A stretch of DNA of 64,000 nucleotides from Halostella salina (GCF_003675855.1 NZ_RCIH01000002.1:257654-321653); one strand, 5' to 3'; positions 8,179-17,471 are shown, counted from the first letter of the stretch. Notes: a model not told the origin generated them from the letters alone. Numbers and translations: made by a program.

Positions 8179-8586
8179 CTATTCACGATACGGTACGGTA
8201 GCGTTTCCGCCCCGGTCTGCCCGTACTGCGGTGATCTCGATCACGTATCCGTCTTTACGGACGTACAGATGCGGCGAGCCGTCCGGTTTACGATCGCTAA
8301 ACTCGCTCATTGCCGCCGTTTCGTCCTCCGGCACGACGAAAATGCTGGACCCGTTTTCCGTCGCGTTTTGCCGTAGCATTCTATCGACGATCCCTCGAAT
8401 CGCACCGTCCGCCGTGAACTCGGAATCGGAGTAGTTCACGACCTTCTCTTCCGCCACCCCATCGACGATGCGAACGGAAAACGCCTCGTTGGCAGGTTCG
8501 GCCTCGGTCGGGGTATCGCCTGCCGTCATGCACCCGGCGACAGTCGACAGCAGTAGCAGCGCGATAATTCCGAGCGCCTTCTTCAT
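8179..8586 (-). CDS. Putative lipoprotein of unknown function
   Basis: The 135-residue product begins with a short basic end, a hydrophobic stretch (ALGIIALLLLSTVAGC) and a lipobox Cys at about residue 19. It should be exported by Sec, unlike the Tat-exported lipoproteins elsewhere in this window, and anchored in the membrane. The rest is hydrophilic with no motif I recognise. Base composition is visibly less GC-rich than that of its neighbours, with several A- or T-ending codons, which may reflect recent acquisition. It is separated from the oxidoreductase gene downstream by 66 bp and from cgi121 by 44 bp. Confidence 0.65.
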   Translation of the reverse strand: MKKALGIIALLLLSTVAGCMTAGDTPTEAEPANEAFSVRIVDGVAEEKVVNYSDSEFTADGAIRGIVDRMLRQNATENGSSIFVVPEDETAAMSEFSDRKPDGSPHLYVRKDGYVIEITAVRADRGGNATVPYRE

Positions 8587-8630
8587 CGTGTAAAAACCGC
8601 TCCGGACCTGCCGAGTGTTTTGTGGTGGCG

Positions 8631-9131
8631 CTACTTCTCGACCTCCAGCAGCGCCACGCGCTCGCGGACCAGATCCGCCAGCGCGGCGTCCGTTGCCGTG
8701 CGCTCAGCGTCGGTCACGTCGAAGAACTCCCGTAGCAGTTCCTCGTCGGCGTACTCCACGCCGACGGCCGGCTCGGGGTCGATGTCGAGTCGCTCGCGGA
8801 CGGCGTCGGCCGCGCCGGCCTCGTCGCCGCCGTCGACCAGCACCACCGCCGGCCCCTCGCCCTCGTCGACGCCCATCGCGAGCGCCCGGTTGATCTGCCG
8901 CCGGCCGGCCGCGTACAGCAGGATCTCGACGCCGCGGTCCCGGGCGACGTTCTCGCCGCGCTCGATCGCCCGGTCGGCCAGTTCGACGGCGCGTTCGAGG
9001 TGATCGCGCCCGGCGACGTAGCGCGCGTCGAACGCCTGCACCGTCGCGCCGAACTCGTCGCCGATGGCGTCCAGTTGCTCGACCAGTTCGTCCACGTCCG
9101 CGACCGTGAGTCGTCCCTCGACCAGTTCCAT
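8631..9131 (-). CDS. cgi121: KEOPS complex subunit Cgi121
   Basis: This 166-residue protein matches Cgi121, the KEOPS subunit that binds the tRNA 3' end and the Bud32 kinase during synthesis of N6-threonylcarbamoyladenosine (t6A) at position 37. Seen in sequence: an alpha/beta fold with EILLYAAGRRQINRALAMGV in the middle, the conserved region seen in archaeal Cgi121, and a C-terminal helix. Its start codon shares one base with the stop codon of the upstream hel308 gene (TGATG at 9129-9133), so translation is probably coupled. The hel308-cgi121 pairing is one I recall from other haloarchaea. Confidence 0.88.
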   Translation of the reverse strand: MELVEGRLTVADVDELVEQLDAIGDEFGATVQAFDARYVAGRDHLERAVELADRAIERGENVARDRGVEILLYAAGRRQINRALAMGVDEGEGPAVVLVDGGDEAGAADAVRERLDIDPEPAVGVEYADEELLREFFDVTDAERTATDAALADLVRERVALLEVEK

Positions 9132-11437
9132 CAGAAATCACCCAGGCTCGCCTGCCCCGCGTCGTCCGACTCGGCGGCGTCCCGCGCGGCGGTGCCGTCG
9201 TCCGTCTCGGCTTTCGCGTCGTCGCCCGGTTCGTCGCTGTCGCCCCCCGCGCCCTCGGCCGGCTCGACGCCGTCCATCGACGCGTCCTCGCGGCCGGCGT
9301 TTTCGAGCACGTTCTCGGCGGTCTTCCGACGGCCCCGCAGCGCGCCGAGGACGACGCCCTTGTCGGCCTCGCGGAGTTCGGCGCGGGTCTCGATCCCGGC
9401 GTCGTACAGCCGCCGCGCACGCTTGCGACCGACGCCGCGGACGCCGGCGAGGTCGAGCAGTTCGTCGCCGACGCCGTACTCGACGCGCTTGCGGGCCTCG
9501 CGGACCGCCGGCTCGTGGCCCACCTCGAGTTCGTTCGCCAGCTGCTCGGCGGCGTTTAACAGCCACTCGGCGGTGTCGACCTTCCCGCGGATGTCGCCGG
9601 GACCGACGCCGTAGCGCTCGGCGACCCGGTCCTCGTCGACCTCCTCGGCCCAGTCCTCTAGCAGGCGGGCGGTTTTGAGCGCCGAGAGCCAGTCCTCGAA
9701 ACGGCCCTCCTCGAACTCGCTGGGCGTCGGGCCGAGCAGTTCGCCCTCGCGCTCGTAGCAGAGTTCGGTGTACTCCTCGCGGTCGCCCGACCGGAGGTAC
9801 AGCTCGTACATGTCCGGCGTGCGGGCGACGAGGTGGTAGAGCCCGAGCGCGGTCGGGCGTTCCTCGACGGCGCGCAGGCCGTCGACGATCTCCGCGGCGC
9901 TCATCGGGTCGAGGTAGAGCCGCGAGACGGTGTGCCCGAGGTTCGTCGCGTCGAGCGTCTCGCCCCCGTCGGCGTGGTCGCGCTCGATGAACTCGTTCCG
10001 TTCCAGATACTCCAGCACGTCGTCGGTCACCTGCTCCAGTCGCCCCGGCTCCGCCGACTGCGAGGCGTACAGCGTACGCTCGAGGAAGTCGAGCAGTTCC
10101 CGCCGGGACCGGGCGAAGCCGGTTGCGACCGTCGCCAGCACGTGGGTCCGCAGCGCCGGCTCCGCCGCGAGCTTCGACCGGACGGGTTCGGGGTCGGCGT
10201 ACACGTAGCGGTCGAACAGGTCGTCCAGTTCGTCGTGGTCGTCGGTGATCAGGACGGCCTCGCCGTACGGGTCCATCCCGGGCCGGCCCGCCCGGCCCAT
10301 CATCTGGTGGACCTCCAGCACGTCGAGCGGCTGCATGCCGCCCGCGGTGCCGTCGTAGCGCCGCCAGTCCCGGACGACCACCCGACGACTCGGCGTGTTC
10401 ACGCCCGCCGCGAGCGTCGGCGTCGCGCTGATGACCTTCAGCAGGCGGTCGCGAAAGGCGTCCTCGACGAGCGCGCGGTGCTCGCTCGCCAGTCCCGCGT
10501 GGTGGAACGCCGCGCCGCGCTCGACGGCCGCTGCCAGGTCCTCGCTCGTCTCCGTGTCGCTCACGTCCCGGATCTCCGCGGCGACGGCGGCCAGTTCGTC
10601 GCGCTCGTCGTCGGTGAGGTGGGGCTCGACCGTGTTCGCGAGCCGCCGCGCCGCCGCCTCCGCGTTGCGCCGGGAGTTGACGAACACGAGCGTCGAGCCG
10701 TCGTCTTCGAGCGTGTCCCGGACGACCGCGGCGGTCTGCTTCTCGCCGCCCTGCACCTCCAGCTCGCGCTGCGTGCCGTCGTCGAGGTGGAGCGCGTTCC
10801 CGTAGTGGACTCCCTTCTTCAGGTCGATGGGCCGCCACGTCGTGTCGACGAGTTCGGCGTCGAGCCACTCCGCGATGTCCTCGGCGTTGCCGACGGTCGC
10901 CGACAGCGCAACCGTCTGGAGGCCGGGGTTCAGCTGGCGGAGCTTCGCCAGCGTCACCTCCAGCGTCGGGCCGCGTCCCGCGTCGTCGATCAGGTGGACC
11001 TCGTCGGCGACGACGCAGGACAGGTCCTCGATCCACGACGCGCCGTTGCGCACGAGCGAGTCCACCTTCTCGCTGGTGGCGACCACGATGTCTTTCGTCG
11101 CAAGCCAGTCGCCGTCGCTCTCGTAGTTGCCCGTCGAGACGCCGACGGAGACGCCGTACTCCTCGAACGCCTCGAACTCCGCCTGCTTCTCGCTGGCCAG
11201 CGCCCGGAGCGGGACGATGTACAGCGCCGTCCCGCCCTCCCGGATCGACGACAGCATCGCCAGCTCCGCGATCAGCGTCTTCCCGCTCGCGGTCGGGACG
11301 CTCGCCACCACGTTCTCGCCCTCGGTGACGCCCGCCTCGACGGCCGCGGCCTGCGGGGGGTACAGCTCCTCGATCCCCTCTTCCTGCAGGTGGTCCGTGA
11401 CGCCGGGCGGCAGCCCCGACAGGTCCGCCGTTTTCAT
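9131..11437 (-). CDS. hel308: Hel308-type DNA repair helicase
   Basis: The 768-residue product is a superfamily 2 helicase that acts at stalled replication forks. Motifs: Q-motif region ([11 protein letters not shown], 26-37), Walker A TASGKT (49-54), DEVH (145-148), SAT ([11 protein letters not shown]), [10 protein letters not shown] (motif IV), and the motif VI region ([20 protein letters not shown]). A ratchet domain follows, then a helix-hairpin-helix-like segment ([29 protein letters not shown]) near residue 690. The last 50 residues are an acidic low-complexity tail ending in ASLGDF; an xxLxxF end of this kind is typical of PCNA-interacting peptides. The ATG at 11437 is in-frame with the canonical [10 protein letters not shown] start. 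It leads a two-gene operon with cgi121. Confidence 0.95.
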   Translation of the reverse strand: MKTADLSGLPPGVTDHLQEEGIEELYPPQAAAVEAGVTEGENVVASVPTASGKTLIAELAMLSSIREGGTALYIVPLRALASEKQAEFEAFEEYGVSVGVSTGNYESDGDWLATKDIVVATSEKVDSLVRNGASWIEDLSCVVADEVHLIDDAGRGPTLEVTLAKLRQLNPGLQTVALSATVGNAEDIAEWLDAELVDTTWRPIDLKKGVHYGNALHLDDGTQRELEVQGGEKQTAAVVRDTLEDDGSTLVFVNSRRNAEAAARRLANTVEPHLTDDERDELAAVAAEIRDVSDTETSEDLAAAVERGAAFHHAGLASEHRALVEDAFRDRLLKVISATPTLAAGVNTPSRRVVVRDWRRYDGTAGGMQPLDVLEVHQMMGRAGRPGMDPYGEAVLITDDHDELDDLFDRYVYADPEPVRSKLAAEPALRTHVLATVATGFARSRRELLDFLERTLYASQSAEPGRLEQVTDDVLEYLERNEFIERDHADGGETLDATNLGHTVSRLYLDPMSAAEIVDGLRAVEERPTALGLYHLVARTPDMYELYLRSGDREEYTELCYEREGELLGPTPSEFEEGRFEDWLSALKTARLLEDWAEEVDEDRVAERYGVGPGDIRGKVDTAEWLLNAAEQLANELEVGHEPAVREARKRVEYGVGDELLDLAGVRGVGRKRARRLYDAGIETRAELREADKGVVLGALRGRRKTAENVLENAGREDASMDGVEPAEGAGGDSDEPGDDAKAETDDGTAARDAAESDDAGQASLGDF

Positions 11438-12123
11438 TGCCCCTCCGTAGACGCGTCCCGCGGTTTAAACTGTCGGGTGTGTCGCTGGGGTCCTCCGTTC
11501 GCCTCTCGGTGTCGCCGGTGACTCCGTCTGCGACCGCGACCATCCAATTTTGTATCGTGATATGTGGTTTATCGAGGCTGGATCGGCGGCGATGTTCACG
11601 TACGCACCACCACGGTCAGTATCTCCGTCGTAGCAGCAGCGTTCCGGTGGACGGCGGACGGTCCCGGAGTTCGAGGAACCGGCCGCACCGCGCCCAAGCG
11701 CGAAACGACTCGCCGGTCCTGGGCGGGCGAGTTGGTGTCCCACCGGACATGGTCTCCTCGATGAACCGTGTCGGAATCCACTAACCGATGTGCCCCCGGC
11801 GTGCCCCCCGTTCCGCGGACCCGGAGTGGACCGACTGGGTAGTGTCGGCGAGACGCACGCTCGCCAGTTCTTCATCTCTCGGGAGCCGCGCCGACCGGCT
11901 CTTGGAGAGTCCGTAGTTCGATCGCTTCTCCGTGGGCTCCAGCCGAGAGCGGTGTTCGTCCGGGGGCGTTGATTCGTGCTTGCCCTCTTCCCGCGCGACC
12001 GGGAGGCACATCGGATCGCCACGCTGGACTGGGTAGCCGGACCGGAGCGAACTATCGGGTCCTGATCCGACACCTCGCCCGGTAGGCTACATTAAACTAT
12101 ATAACGATATACAAAACTGACCA
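11438..12123. other. Gene-poor 686-bp intergenic region
   Basis: Short open frames exist on both strands, but none has the acidic composition or codon pattern of the surrounding genes. Proteins read from 11465-12073 (minus) or 11564-11764 (plus) are arginine/serine-rich and look non-functional. The notable structure is a pair of A/T-rich imperfect inverted repeats at 11548-11571 and 12093-12116, bounding about 570 bp. A minus-strand segment around 11700-11780 (reading GDHVRWDTNS...VVVRT) vaguely recalls the HVA1/DUF2945 small-protein family but lacks its core, so it could be a decayed gene. I assign no gene here. Confidence 0.5.
11548..12116. repeat. A/T-rich imperfect terminal inverted repeats around a 570-bp segment
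   Basis: The plus-strand sequence at 11548-11571 starts TTTTGTAT and ends GGTTTA. The minus-strand sequence from 12116 down to 12093 starts TTTTGTAT and ends AGTTTA. About two thirds of the 24 positions agree with small shifts, and both point inward. No clear target-site duplication is visible, and the inside contains no transposase. It may be a degraded mobile element, or two unrelated A/T-rich promoter-like stretches. Confidence 0.3.
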
Positions 12124-12801
12124 CTACCGCCCGTCAGTCCCTGTCGCTTCGAGGAAGTTCCGGAACAGGACACGGGTACGGAGCGACTCGCGGTAGTTCG
12201 CCGCCGTGACGGTCGCAAGCGCCTCGACGCGGTCGTCCTCGGACGCGGTCACGTCGCCCAGCAGCGTCCGGGCGAACTCGGGGTCTACCTCCGGATGGAA
12301 CTGGATCGAGACGTTTCGCCCCGCCCGGAGCGCCTGCACGCCGCGGTCGTTGCTGGCCAGCACCGTCGCGTCGGGCGGCGGGTCGACGACGGCGTCGCCG
12401 TGACAGGCGAAAGCCGTCAACTCGGCCGGTAAGCCGTCGAACAGCGGATCGTCGGGACGGTCGACCGTGAGCGTCCGGTAGCCCAGTTCCGGGTCGCGCA
12501 TCCGCGCGACGGTGCCGCCGAGCGCGTCTGCGATGATCTGGTGGCCGAAGCAGACGCCGAAGATCGGCACGTCGCTGTTCCGGACCCACTCCCGAAGCGC
12601 GCGGACGTACGGTCGGTCGTCGTTGACGCTGTCGACCGACCCGGTGATCACGGCCGCTCCGACCTCGTCGTCGTCGGGCAGTTCGAGTCCCCGAACGTCG
12701 TACTCGACCGGCTCGACGCCGTCGATCGGGTCGATCAGTCGCCGGAAGTTCGCCATGGCCGCTTCGGGACGGTGCGAAACGTTCAGAACCGCGACCCTCA
12801 T
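12124..12801 (-). CDS. Class I glutamine amidotransferase (GMP synthase-like)
   Basis: The 225-residue product is a stand-alone class I glutaminase domain. The nucleophile Cys84 sits in the elbow FGVCFGHQ, and the partner residues are His169 and Glu171 (FHPEVD). Relatives include the GMP synthase glutaminase and the gamma-glutamyl peptidase/YfeJ group, which act on small substrates rather than with a synthetase. No synthase partner is adjacent, so the substrate is unknown. I start at the ATG at 12801 (MRVAVLNVSH); the longer frame is antisense-like arginine-rich sequence. It overlaps the upstream membrane-protein gene by 4 nt (ATGA), which suggests co-translation. Confidence 0.85.
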   Translation of the reverse strand: MRVAVLNVSHRPEAAMANFRRLIDPIDGVEPVEYDVRGLELPDDDEVGAAVITGSVDSVNDDRPYVRALREWVRNSDVPIFGVCFGHQIIADALGGTVARMRDPELGYRTLTVDRPDDPLFDGLPAELTAFACHGDAVVDPPPDATVLASNDRGVQALRAGRNVSIQFHPEVDPEFARTLLGDVTASEDDRVEALATVTAANYRESLRTRVLFRNFLEATGTDGR

Positions 12802-13163
12802 CCGCGCAGCGCGCCGCCGATCGCCCCCGCGAGCGCGCTGTCCAGCGCGAACAGCGTCGCGAGGAAGACGACGACCAGCGACAGGCCGGCCCCGCCGACG
12901 ATGGCGTTGACGGGCTCGGTCACCGTCACGCCGAGGAACGTGACGCCGACGAGCACGAACACCGCGACGAGCAACCCGCCGAACGCGCCGGCGAGCAGGC
13001 CGTGCCACGCGCCGCTGCCGAGGCCGCCGCCGGCGAGGTAGCCCGCGAGGAACCCGCCGATCAGGCCGCCGCCGATCTGCCCGATGATCGGGAGCGCCAG
13101 CCCCACGACCGCGACGGTCAGCCCGACGAGGAAGCCGATGCCGATGGCGCGCCAGTCGGTCAT
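12798..13163 (-). CDS. DUF5518-type small membrane protein
   Basis: The 121-residue product has four hydrophobic segments rich in Gly and Ala, with a GGGLIGGFLAGYLAGGG stretch in the middle. This pattern matches the haloarchaeal DUF5518 family of unknown function. The N-terminus (MTDWRAIGIGFLVG) leads directly into the first membrane helix. Its last codons overlap the amidotransferase start by 4 nt, so the two genes are probably one transcript. Nothing in the sequence suggests an activity. The 140-bp gap upstream (13164-13304) separates it from the DHH gene, also on the minus strand. Confidence 0.75.
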   Translation of the reverse strand: MTDWRAIGIGFLVGLTVAVVGLALPIIGQIGGGLIGGFLAGYLAGGGLGSGAWHGLLAGAFGGLLVAVFVLVGVTFLGVTVTEPVNAIVGGAGLSLVVVFLATLFALDSALAGAIGGALRG

Positions 13164-13304
13164 CGGCGATCACCGCGGGTCGGAACTGTGGGAACAGCTA
13201 TCATCGACTGCTGGCGGTGAGAAGACATCACCTCTCGGGAACGTGGAGGAAACGCTTTGTTATGTCGCAGGTAGCGGCGCTAAGCCCGGATTACTGCCGG
13301 GTCG

Positions 13305-14762
13305 TCAGGACAGCTGCTCCCCGACCAGTTCGTCGACGTGTTCGACGAACTCGGCGCGGGTGCCGTCGGGGATCGTCGCGCCGGCGGCCACGTCGTGCCC
13401 GCCGCCGTCGCCGCCGACCGCGCGGGACGCCTCGGTCATCACGTCCGAGAGGTCCAGCCCGCGGCTTGTCATCCGGGGCGTCCCGCGGGCCGACACCTTG
13501 ACCTCGACTGTGGCGTCGTCGTCCGCGACGTCCGTCTCGCCCTCGTCGACTTCCTTCTCCGCGAACGCGACGATGGGCCGGTCGCGGTCGACGCCGGGCG
13601 TCCCGACGGCCATCCCCGCGACGATGCCGACGATGGTCTCGCGGATGCGGTCGCCGGCGTCGAACCACTGGACGTTGTCCTCGCGGGTGACGCCTTCCTC
13701 TTTCACCCACTCCAGCCCCTCGGAGAGGTTACGGCGGTGGTTCGCCAGCAGCGTCTGCGCGCGGTCGAGCGCGTCCGCCCGGTCGCCGAGACAGACCGCC
13801 AGCCCCACGTCTGCGCGCTCGTACCTCGCGGTCGCGTTCAGCAGCGTGGAGAACTCGCTCGCGTCCCGCAGTTCCGTCCCGGGTGCCTCCGCGGTGAGCG
13901 TGTACGTCGTTCCGACGAGGTCGTCGACCTTCCCGGCCGGGACGCCAGATTCGACTGCGCGCTGAACGAGCGCGCTGGCGACGGTCCGTTTCTCGTCGTC
14001 CGAGAGGTCCGCCCAGCGCCGCCACTCGCCCCCCGACTTCAGGTCGAGATCCAGCCCGTCGAGGAAGCGGAGCGCGCCGTTCCCGTCGTTGGAGATGCCC
14101 GGAATGCGAACGTCCGTCGCGTACTCCAGTAGCTTCGGGAGCGGTCGGGTCTGTTTCCCGTACAGCGCGAGGTCGGTGCCGGTGTCGAGCACGCCAGCTG
14201 CCTCGCCCTCGGCGACGATCTCCGCGTTCGCGCCGACGAGTTCGCCGTCCGTCGCCTGCATATCGCCGACCGCGCCGACGACGGCCAGCGCCGCGAGGTC
14301 CCGATTGTCCCCGGTTTCCGGTTCCAGCGCCCGCGCGAGGACGTAGCTCGCGCCCGCGCCGGAGAGTTCGCTCGCGCCGTCGAGGCCAAAGAGGAGCGGA
14401 TTGAGGTGGAACTCGGTCTCGGCGTCGGCCGGGCGGTGGTGGTCGGCGATGACGGGCGTGAAGTCGCCCTTGGCCTCGTGGTCGGCGATGATCCCGAGCT
14501 GCCCGCTCCCGAAGTCGGTGAAGAGGACGGTGTCGTAGTCGGTCGCGGCGATGCTCGCGATCTCGGTCTCGTCGAGTTGCTTGCTGAACACCGACTCGAA
14601 GGGGATGCCGGCCCGCTCCAGCGCGGTCGCCGCGATGCCGGCGCTCGTCAGGCCGTCCGCGTCGATGTGCGAGGCCAGCAACACCTCGTCGGCCGCGCGG
14701 AGGCGGTCGGCGCAGGCGGCGGCGCGGTCCGCGAGCGCGGGAACGGGTGCGTCCATCGCCAA
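13305..14762 (-). CDS. DHH-family phosphoesterase / RecJ-like exonuclease
   Basis: The 485-residue protein has the DHH motifs of RecJ-type phosphoesterases: HIDADGLTSAG near residue 32, LFTDFGSGQLG near 85, the DHH triad in VIADHHRP near 110, and a DHHA1-like C-terminal GGDGGGHDVAAGA. Archaeal members (RecJ-like/GAN proteins) act as single-strand nucleases, and some associate with the CMG helicase. Which of the several haloarchaeal RecJ paralogues this is cannot be read here. The gene follows hemD by 47 bp, but a GTTTAAGC box at about 14782-14789 lies 25 nt before the ATG, suggesting its own leaderless promoter. An ATG two codons later is an alternative start. Confidence 0.9.
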   Translation of the reverse strand: MAMDAPVPALADRAAACADRLRAADEVLLASHIDADGLTSAGIAATALERAGIPFESVFSKQLDETEIASIAATDYDTVLFTDFGSGQLGIIADHEAKGDFTPVIADHHRPADAETEFHLNPLLFGLDGASELSGAGASYVLARALEPETGDNRDLAALAVVGAVGDMQATDGELVGANAEIVAEGEAAGVLDTGTDLALYGKQTRPLPKLLEYATDVRIPGISNDGNGALRFLDGLDLDLKSGGEWRRWADLSDDEKRTVASALVQRAVESGVPAGKVDDLVGTTYTLTAEAPGTELRDASEFSTLLNATARYERADVGLAVCLGDRADALDRAQTLLANHRRNLSEGLEWVKEEGVTREDNVQWFDAGDRIRETIVGIVAGMAVGTPGVDRDRPIVAFAEKEVDEGETDVADDDATVEVKVSARGTPRMTSRGLDLSDVMTEASRAVGGDGGGHDVAAGATIPDGTRAEFVEHVDELVGEQLS

Positions 14763-14809
14763 CGGCTTGGTGCGGCTCCCGGCTTAAACCTGCGGATCGG
14801 ACGGACCGT

Positions 14810-15553
14810 TCACTCCCGGTAGCTCGGCGCGGCTGCCTCGACGGTGGCGGTCGCCAGCGCCTCGAACGACGCCGTCTCGGGCACCACGTCGACCGCGACG
14901 CCGTGGGCCTCGGCCGTCTCCCGCGTCGGCTCGCCGATGGCCCCGACGACCGCGTCGTTCAGGCCGGCGACGGCGGCGTCGCGGACGCCGCGCTCGGCAG
15001 CGGCCTCGAGGAAATGCTCGACGGTGAGCGAGGAGGTAAAGAGCGCGGCGTCGACTTCGCCGTCGGCGGCCAGTTCGGCCGACTCGCCGCTGCCCTCGGG
15101 GCGGACGAGGCGGTAGAGGACGGTTTCGTGTACGTCCGCGCCCGCGTCGGCGAGGCCGTCGGTGAGCACGTCGCTCCCGTGGTCGCTCCGGGCGACCTCG
15201 ACTCGGTTGCCGTCGACCTCGGCTTCGAGCATTTGGACAAGCCCCGTCGACGAGTACTCCTCGGGGATCAGGTCGACCGTCCAGCCGGCCTCGCGCATCG
15301 CGCGGGCGGTGCGCTCGCCGATCGCCACCAGCGTCGCGTCGCCGGGCGTCCAGCCCGCCTCCGCGACGAGTTCGACGCCGGTCTTGCTCGTCATGACGAC
15401 GTAGTCGCCGGGAGCGGGCGTCTCGCCCGTCGGCTCGACGGCCAGCATCGGGTCCGGAACGGGGTCCGCGCCGAGCGAGTCGAGCAGTTCGACGGCCTCG
15501 TCGGTCCGCTCGTCGTCGGGGCGGAAGACGGCCGCGCGAACGTCGCGGTTCAC
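14810..15553 (-). CDS. hemD: Uroporphyrinogen-III synthase (HemD)
   Basis: This 247-residue enzyme would close hydroxymethylbilane into uroporphyrinogen III with inversion of ring D. The family is poorly conserved. The recognisable parts are VVMTSKTGVELVAE (residues about 50-63), LVAIGERTARAMREAGW, SDHGSDVLTDGLADAGADVHETVLYRLV and DAALFTSSLTVEHFLEAA. All are in the positions expected for a two-domain HemD. Context makes the call firm: it is the third gene in hemC-SUMT-hemD, and its ATG overlaps the end of the SUMT gene by 4 nt. Confidence 0.92.
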   Translation of the reverse strand: MNRDVRAAVFRPDDERTDEAVELLDSLGADPVPDPMLAVEPTGETPAPGDYVVMTSKTGVELVAEAGWTPGDATLVAIGERTARAMREAGWTVDLIPEEYSSTGLVQMLEAEVDGNRVEVARSDHGSDVLTDGLADAGADVHETVLYRLVRPEGSGESAELAADGEVDAALFTSSLTVEHFLEAAAERGVRDAAVAGLNDAVVGAIGEPTRETAEAHGVAVDVVPETASFEALATATVEAAAPSYRE

Positions 15554-16353
15554 GCCGTCTCACCGCCGTCGGAGTCGTCGTCCGCGGGCGTCGCGCCGTC
15601 GCCGCCCCGCCCCTGCAGGAACTCGACGACGCGGTCGCGGCTCGCGGCAACCTCGCCGATGACGGTGATCGCGGGCGGTTCGATACCGTGCTCGTCCCGA
15701 GCGTCGACGATGGTGTCGAGGGTGCCGGTCGCGACGCGCATGTCGGGCCAGGTGCCGCGCTCGACGAGCGCGACGGGGGTCTCGGGATCCATCCCGGCCT
15801 CGCGGAGCGCGCGGGTGTAGTCCGGCAGTTTGCCGACGCCCATCAGGACGACGATGGTGCCGCCGGTGTCCGCGAGTGCTCCCCAGTCGACGGCCGACTC
15901 GTCCTTCGTCGGGTCCTCGTGGCCCGTAACGAAGGAGACGCTGGAGGCGTGGTCGCGGTGGGTGACGGGGATGCCCGCGACGCCGGCCGCGCCGACGGCG
16001 CTGGTGACGCCCGGCACGACCTCGAAGGGGACGCCGTGTTCCGCGAGGTACGCCATCTCCTCGCCGCCGCGGCCGAAGACGAAGGGGTCCCCGCCCTTCA
16101 GGCGGACCACGTCGTTACCGGCCTCGGCGAGTTCGACGAGGCGCGCGTTGGTCTCGGACTGGGGCGTGCGCTCGCCGCCGGCGCGCTTGCCAACGTCCTC
16201 CCGTTTCTCGGCGGGGATCCGGTCGAGTATCTCGGGGCCGGGGAGCTTGTCGTGGAGGACCACGTCGGCCTCGTCGATCAGCCGGGCCGCGCGCACGGTC
16301 AGCAGTTCCGGGTCGCCGGGGCCGCTCCCGACAAGGTAGACGGTGCCGGTCAT
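15550..16353 (-). CDS. cobA: Uroporphyrinogen-III C-methyltransferase (SUMT)
   Basis: The 267-residue enzyme transfers two methyl groups from SAM to uroporphyrinogen III, giving precorrin-2 for siroheme, cobalamin and, in archaea, alternative heme synthesis. The diagnostic VYLVGSGPGDPELLT P-loop-like motif is at the N-terminus. VRLKGGDPFVFGRGGEE lies near residue 85, and PVTHRD and VALVERGTWPDMR follow. The roughly 20-residue acidic tail is haloarchaeal in style. It overlaps hemC (4 nt) upstream and hemD (4 nt) downstream, so the three are one translationally coupled unit. Start at the ATG at 16353; the frame upstream of it is antisense-like. Confidence 0.95.
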   Translation of the reverse strand: MTGTVYLVGSGPGDPELLTVRAARLIDEADVVLHDKLPGPEILDRIPAEKREDVGKRAGGERTPQSETNARLVELAEAGNDVVRLKGGDPFVFGRGGEEMAYLAEHGVPFEVVPGVTSAVGAAGVAGIPVTHRDHASSVSFVTGHEDPTKDESAVDWGALADTGGTIVVLMGVGKLPDYTRALREAGMDPETPVALVERGTWPDMRVATGTLDTIVDARDEHGIEPPAITVIGEVAASRDRVVEFLQGRGGDGATPADDDSDGGETA

Positions 16354-17471
16354 TCCTCGCGTTTGGCCGCGGTCTGTTCGTCCTCCGCGCGCCGGGCGGC
16401 GGCGATCAGGTCGTCGGCACCGCGGTCGGCCAGGTCCCGGGCGAACGCCCGGGCGGCCTCGGCGTGGCGCTCGACGGGCAGGTCCCGCGTCGCGGTCACG
16501 CCCTCCTCGCCGGCGCGGTCGAACACCTGGACGGCGGTGTGGACGTACTCGCCCTGGATGACCGCGTGGACGCCGATGGGGGCGACGCAGCCCCCGCCCA
16601 GTTCCGAGAGGACGGAGCGCTCGACGGTCGTCTCGACGCGCGTCCGCGGGTGGTCGAGCACCGTGTGCAGGTCGTCGGCCACGTCGCCGTCGGCGGCCAC
16701 GACCGCGAGCGCGCCCTGACCGGGCGCGGGGACGAACTCGTCGGTCGGGAGCCGCTGGTAGTCGACGTGGTGGGCGAGGCCGCTCCGTTCCAGCCCCGCC
16801 TCGGCGAGGACGACGGCGTCGTATTCGGTCTCGACCTCCCGCTCCATCGCCCGGCGCTCGATCTCGCTCAGGTCGTCGAACCACTCCTCGACGGTGCGGT
16901 CGTACGGGAACTCGTAGTCGTCGTCGCCGGCGTTGCCCTTGCGCTCCTTCTCCTCCTCCGTGCGTTCCTCGTGCTCGCGCTGGAGGCTCGGCGCGAGCAG
17001 TTTCTCGATCCGCGTGTCGACGTTGCCCCGGAGGGGTTCGATTGTCAGGTCCGGCCGCGCGTTGCGGACCTGTGCCCCCCGGCGGAGGCTCGACGTGCCG
17101 ACGGTCGCCCCCTCCGGCAGTTCGTCGAGGCGGCGGCCGTCCGGCGTCACCAGCGCGTCGCCCGGCGCGGCGCGCTCGGGGATGCCGGCGACGACGAGGC
17201 CGTCGGGCTGGTCGGTCGGCATGTCCTTCATCGAGTGGACCGCGGCGTCCACGTCGCCCGACAGCACTTGCTCGTCCAGGCTCCGGACGAACGCGCCGGT
17301 CTTGCCGAGGCGGTGGATGAGTTCGTCGCTCACCCGGTCGCCCTCCGTCTCCACCTCCACGAGTTCCGCGTCGAGGCGGCGGTCCTCCAGCGCCGCCTGC
17401 ACCGTCGCCGCCTGGCGGGTAGCGAGGTCGGAGCCTCGCGTCGCCAGCCGGAGCGTCCCGTTCGTGCTCAT
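16350..17471 (-). CDS. hemC: Hydroxymethylbilane synthase (HemC) with haloarchaeal insertion
   Basis: This 373-residue enzyme polymerises four porphobilinogens into hydroxymethylbilane. Seen: LRLATRGSDLATRQA at the start, AVHSMKDMPT, GTSSLRRGAQ, PLRGNVDTRIEKL, and LGGGCVAPIGVHA with the Cys that carries the dipyrromethane cofactor. Between NVDTRIEKL and YDAVVLAEAGLERSG lies an acidic, charged insertion of roughly 55 residues (REHEERTEEEKERKG...) that bacterial HemC lacks. A GGGGGAGAT ribosome-binding sequence precedes the ATG at 17471. It heads the hemC-SUMT-hemD operon. An 82-bp palindrome lies 61 bp upstream. Confidence 0.95.
   Translation of the reverse strand: MSTNGTLRLATRGSDLATRQAATVQAALEDRRLDAELVEVETEGDRVSDELIHRLGKTGAFVRSLDEQVLSGDVDAAVHSMKDMPTDQPDGLVVAGIPERAAPGDALVTPDGRRLDELPEGATVGTSSLRRGAQVRNARPDLTIEPLRGNVDTRIEKLLAPSLQREHEERTEEEKERKGNAGDDDYEFPYDRTVEEWFDDLSEIERRAMEREVETEYDAVVLAEAGLERSGLAHHVDYQRLPTDEFVPAPGQGALAVVAADGDVADDLHTVLDHPRTRVETTVERSVLSELGGGCVAPIGVHAVIQGEYVHTAVQVFDRAGEEGVTATRDLPVERHAEAARAFARDLADRGADDLIAAARRAEDEQTAAKREE

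Noticed and set aside
11596-11781. Possible HVA1/DUF2945-like small protein on the minus strand
   Set aside because: Only a short GDHVRWDTNS-like segment is suggestive; the rest does not keep the family pattern, so at best it is a decayed remnant.
11465-12073. Minus-strand frame of about 202 codons with a GTG start near a TATA-like stretch
   Set aside because: The product is Ser/Arg/Pro-rich without the acidic bias of haloarchaeal proteins and has no recognisable motif; the A/T-rich stretch is part of the inverted repeat.
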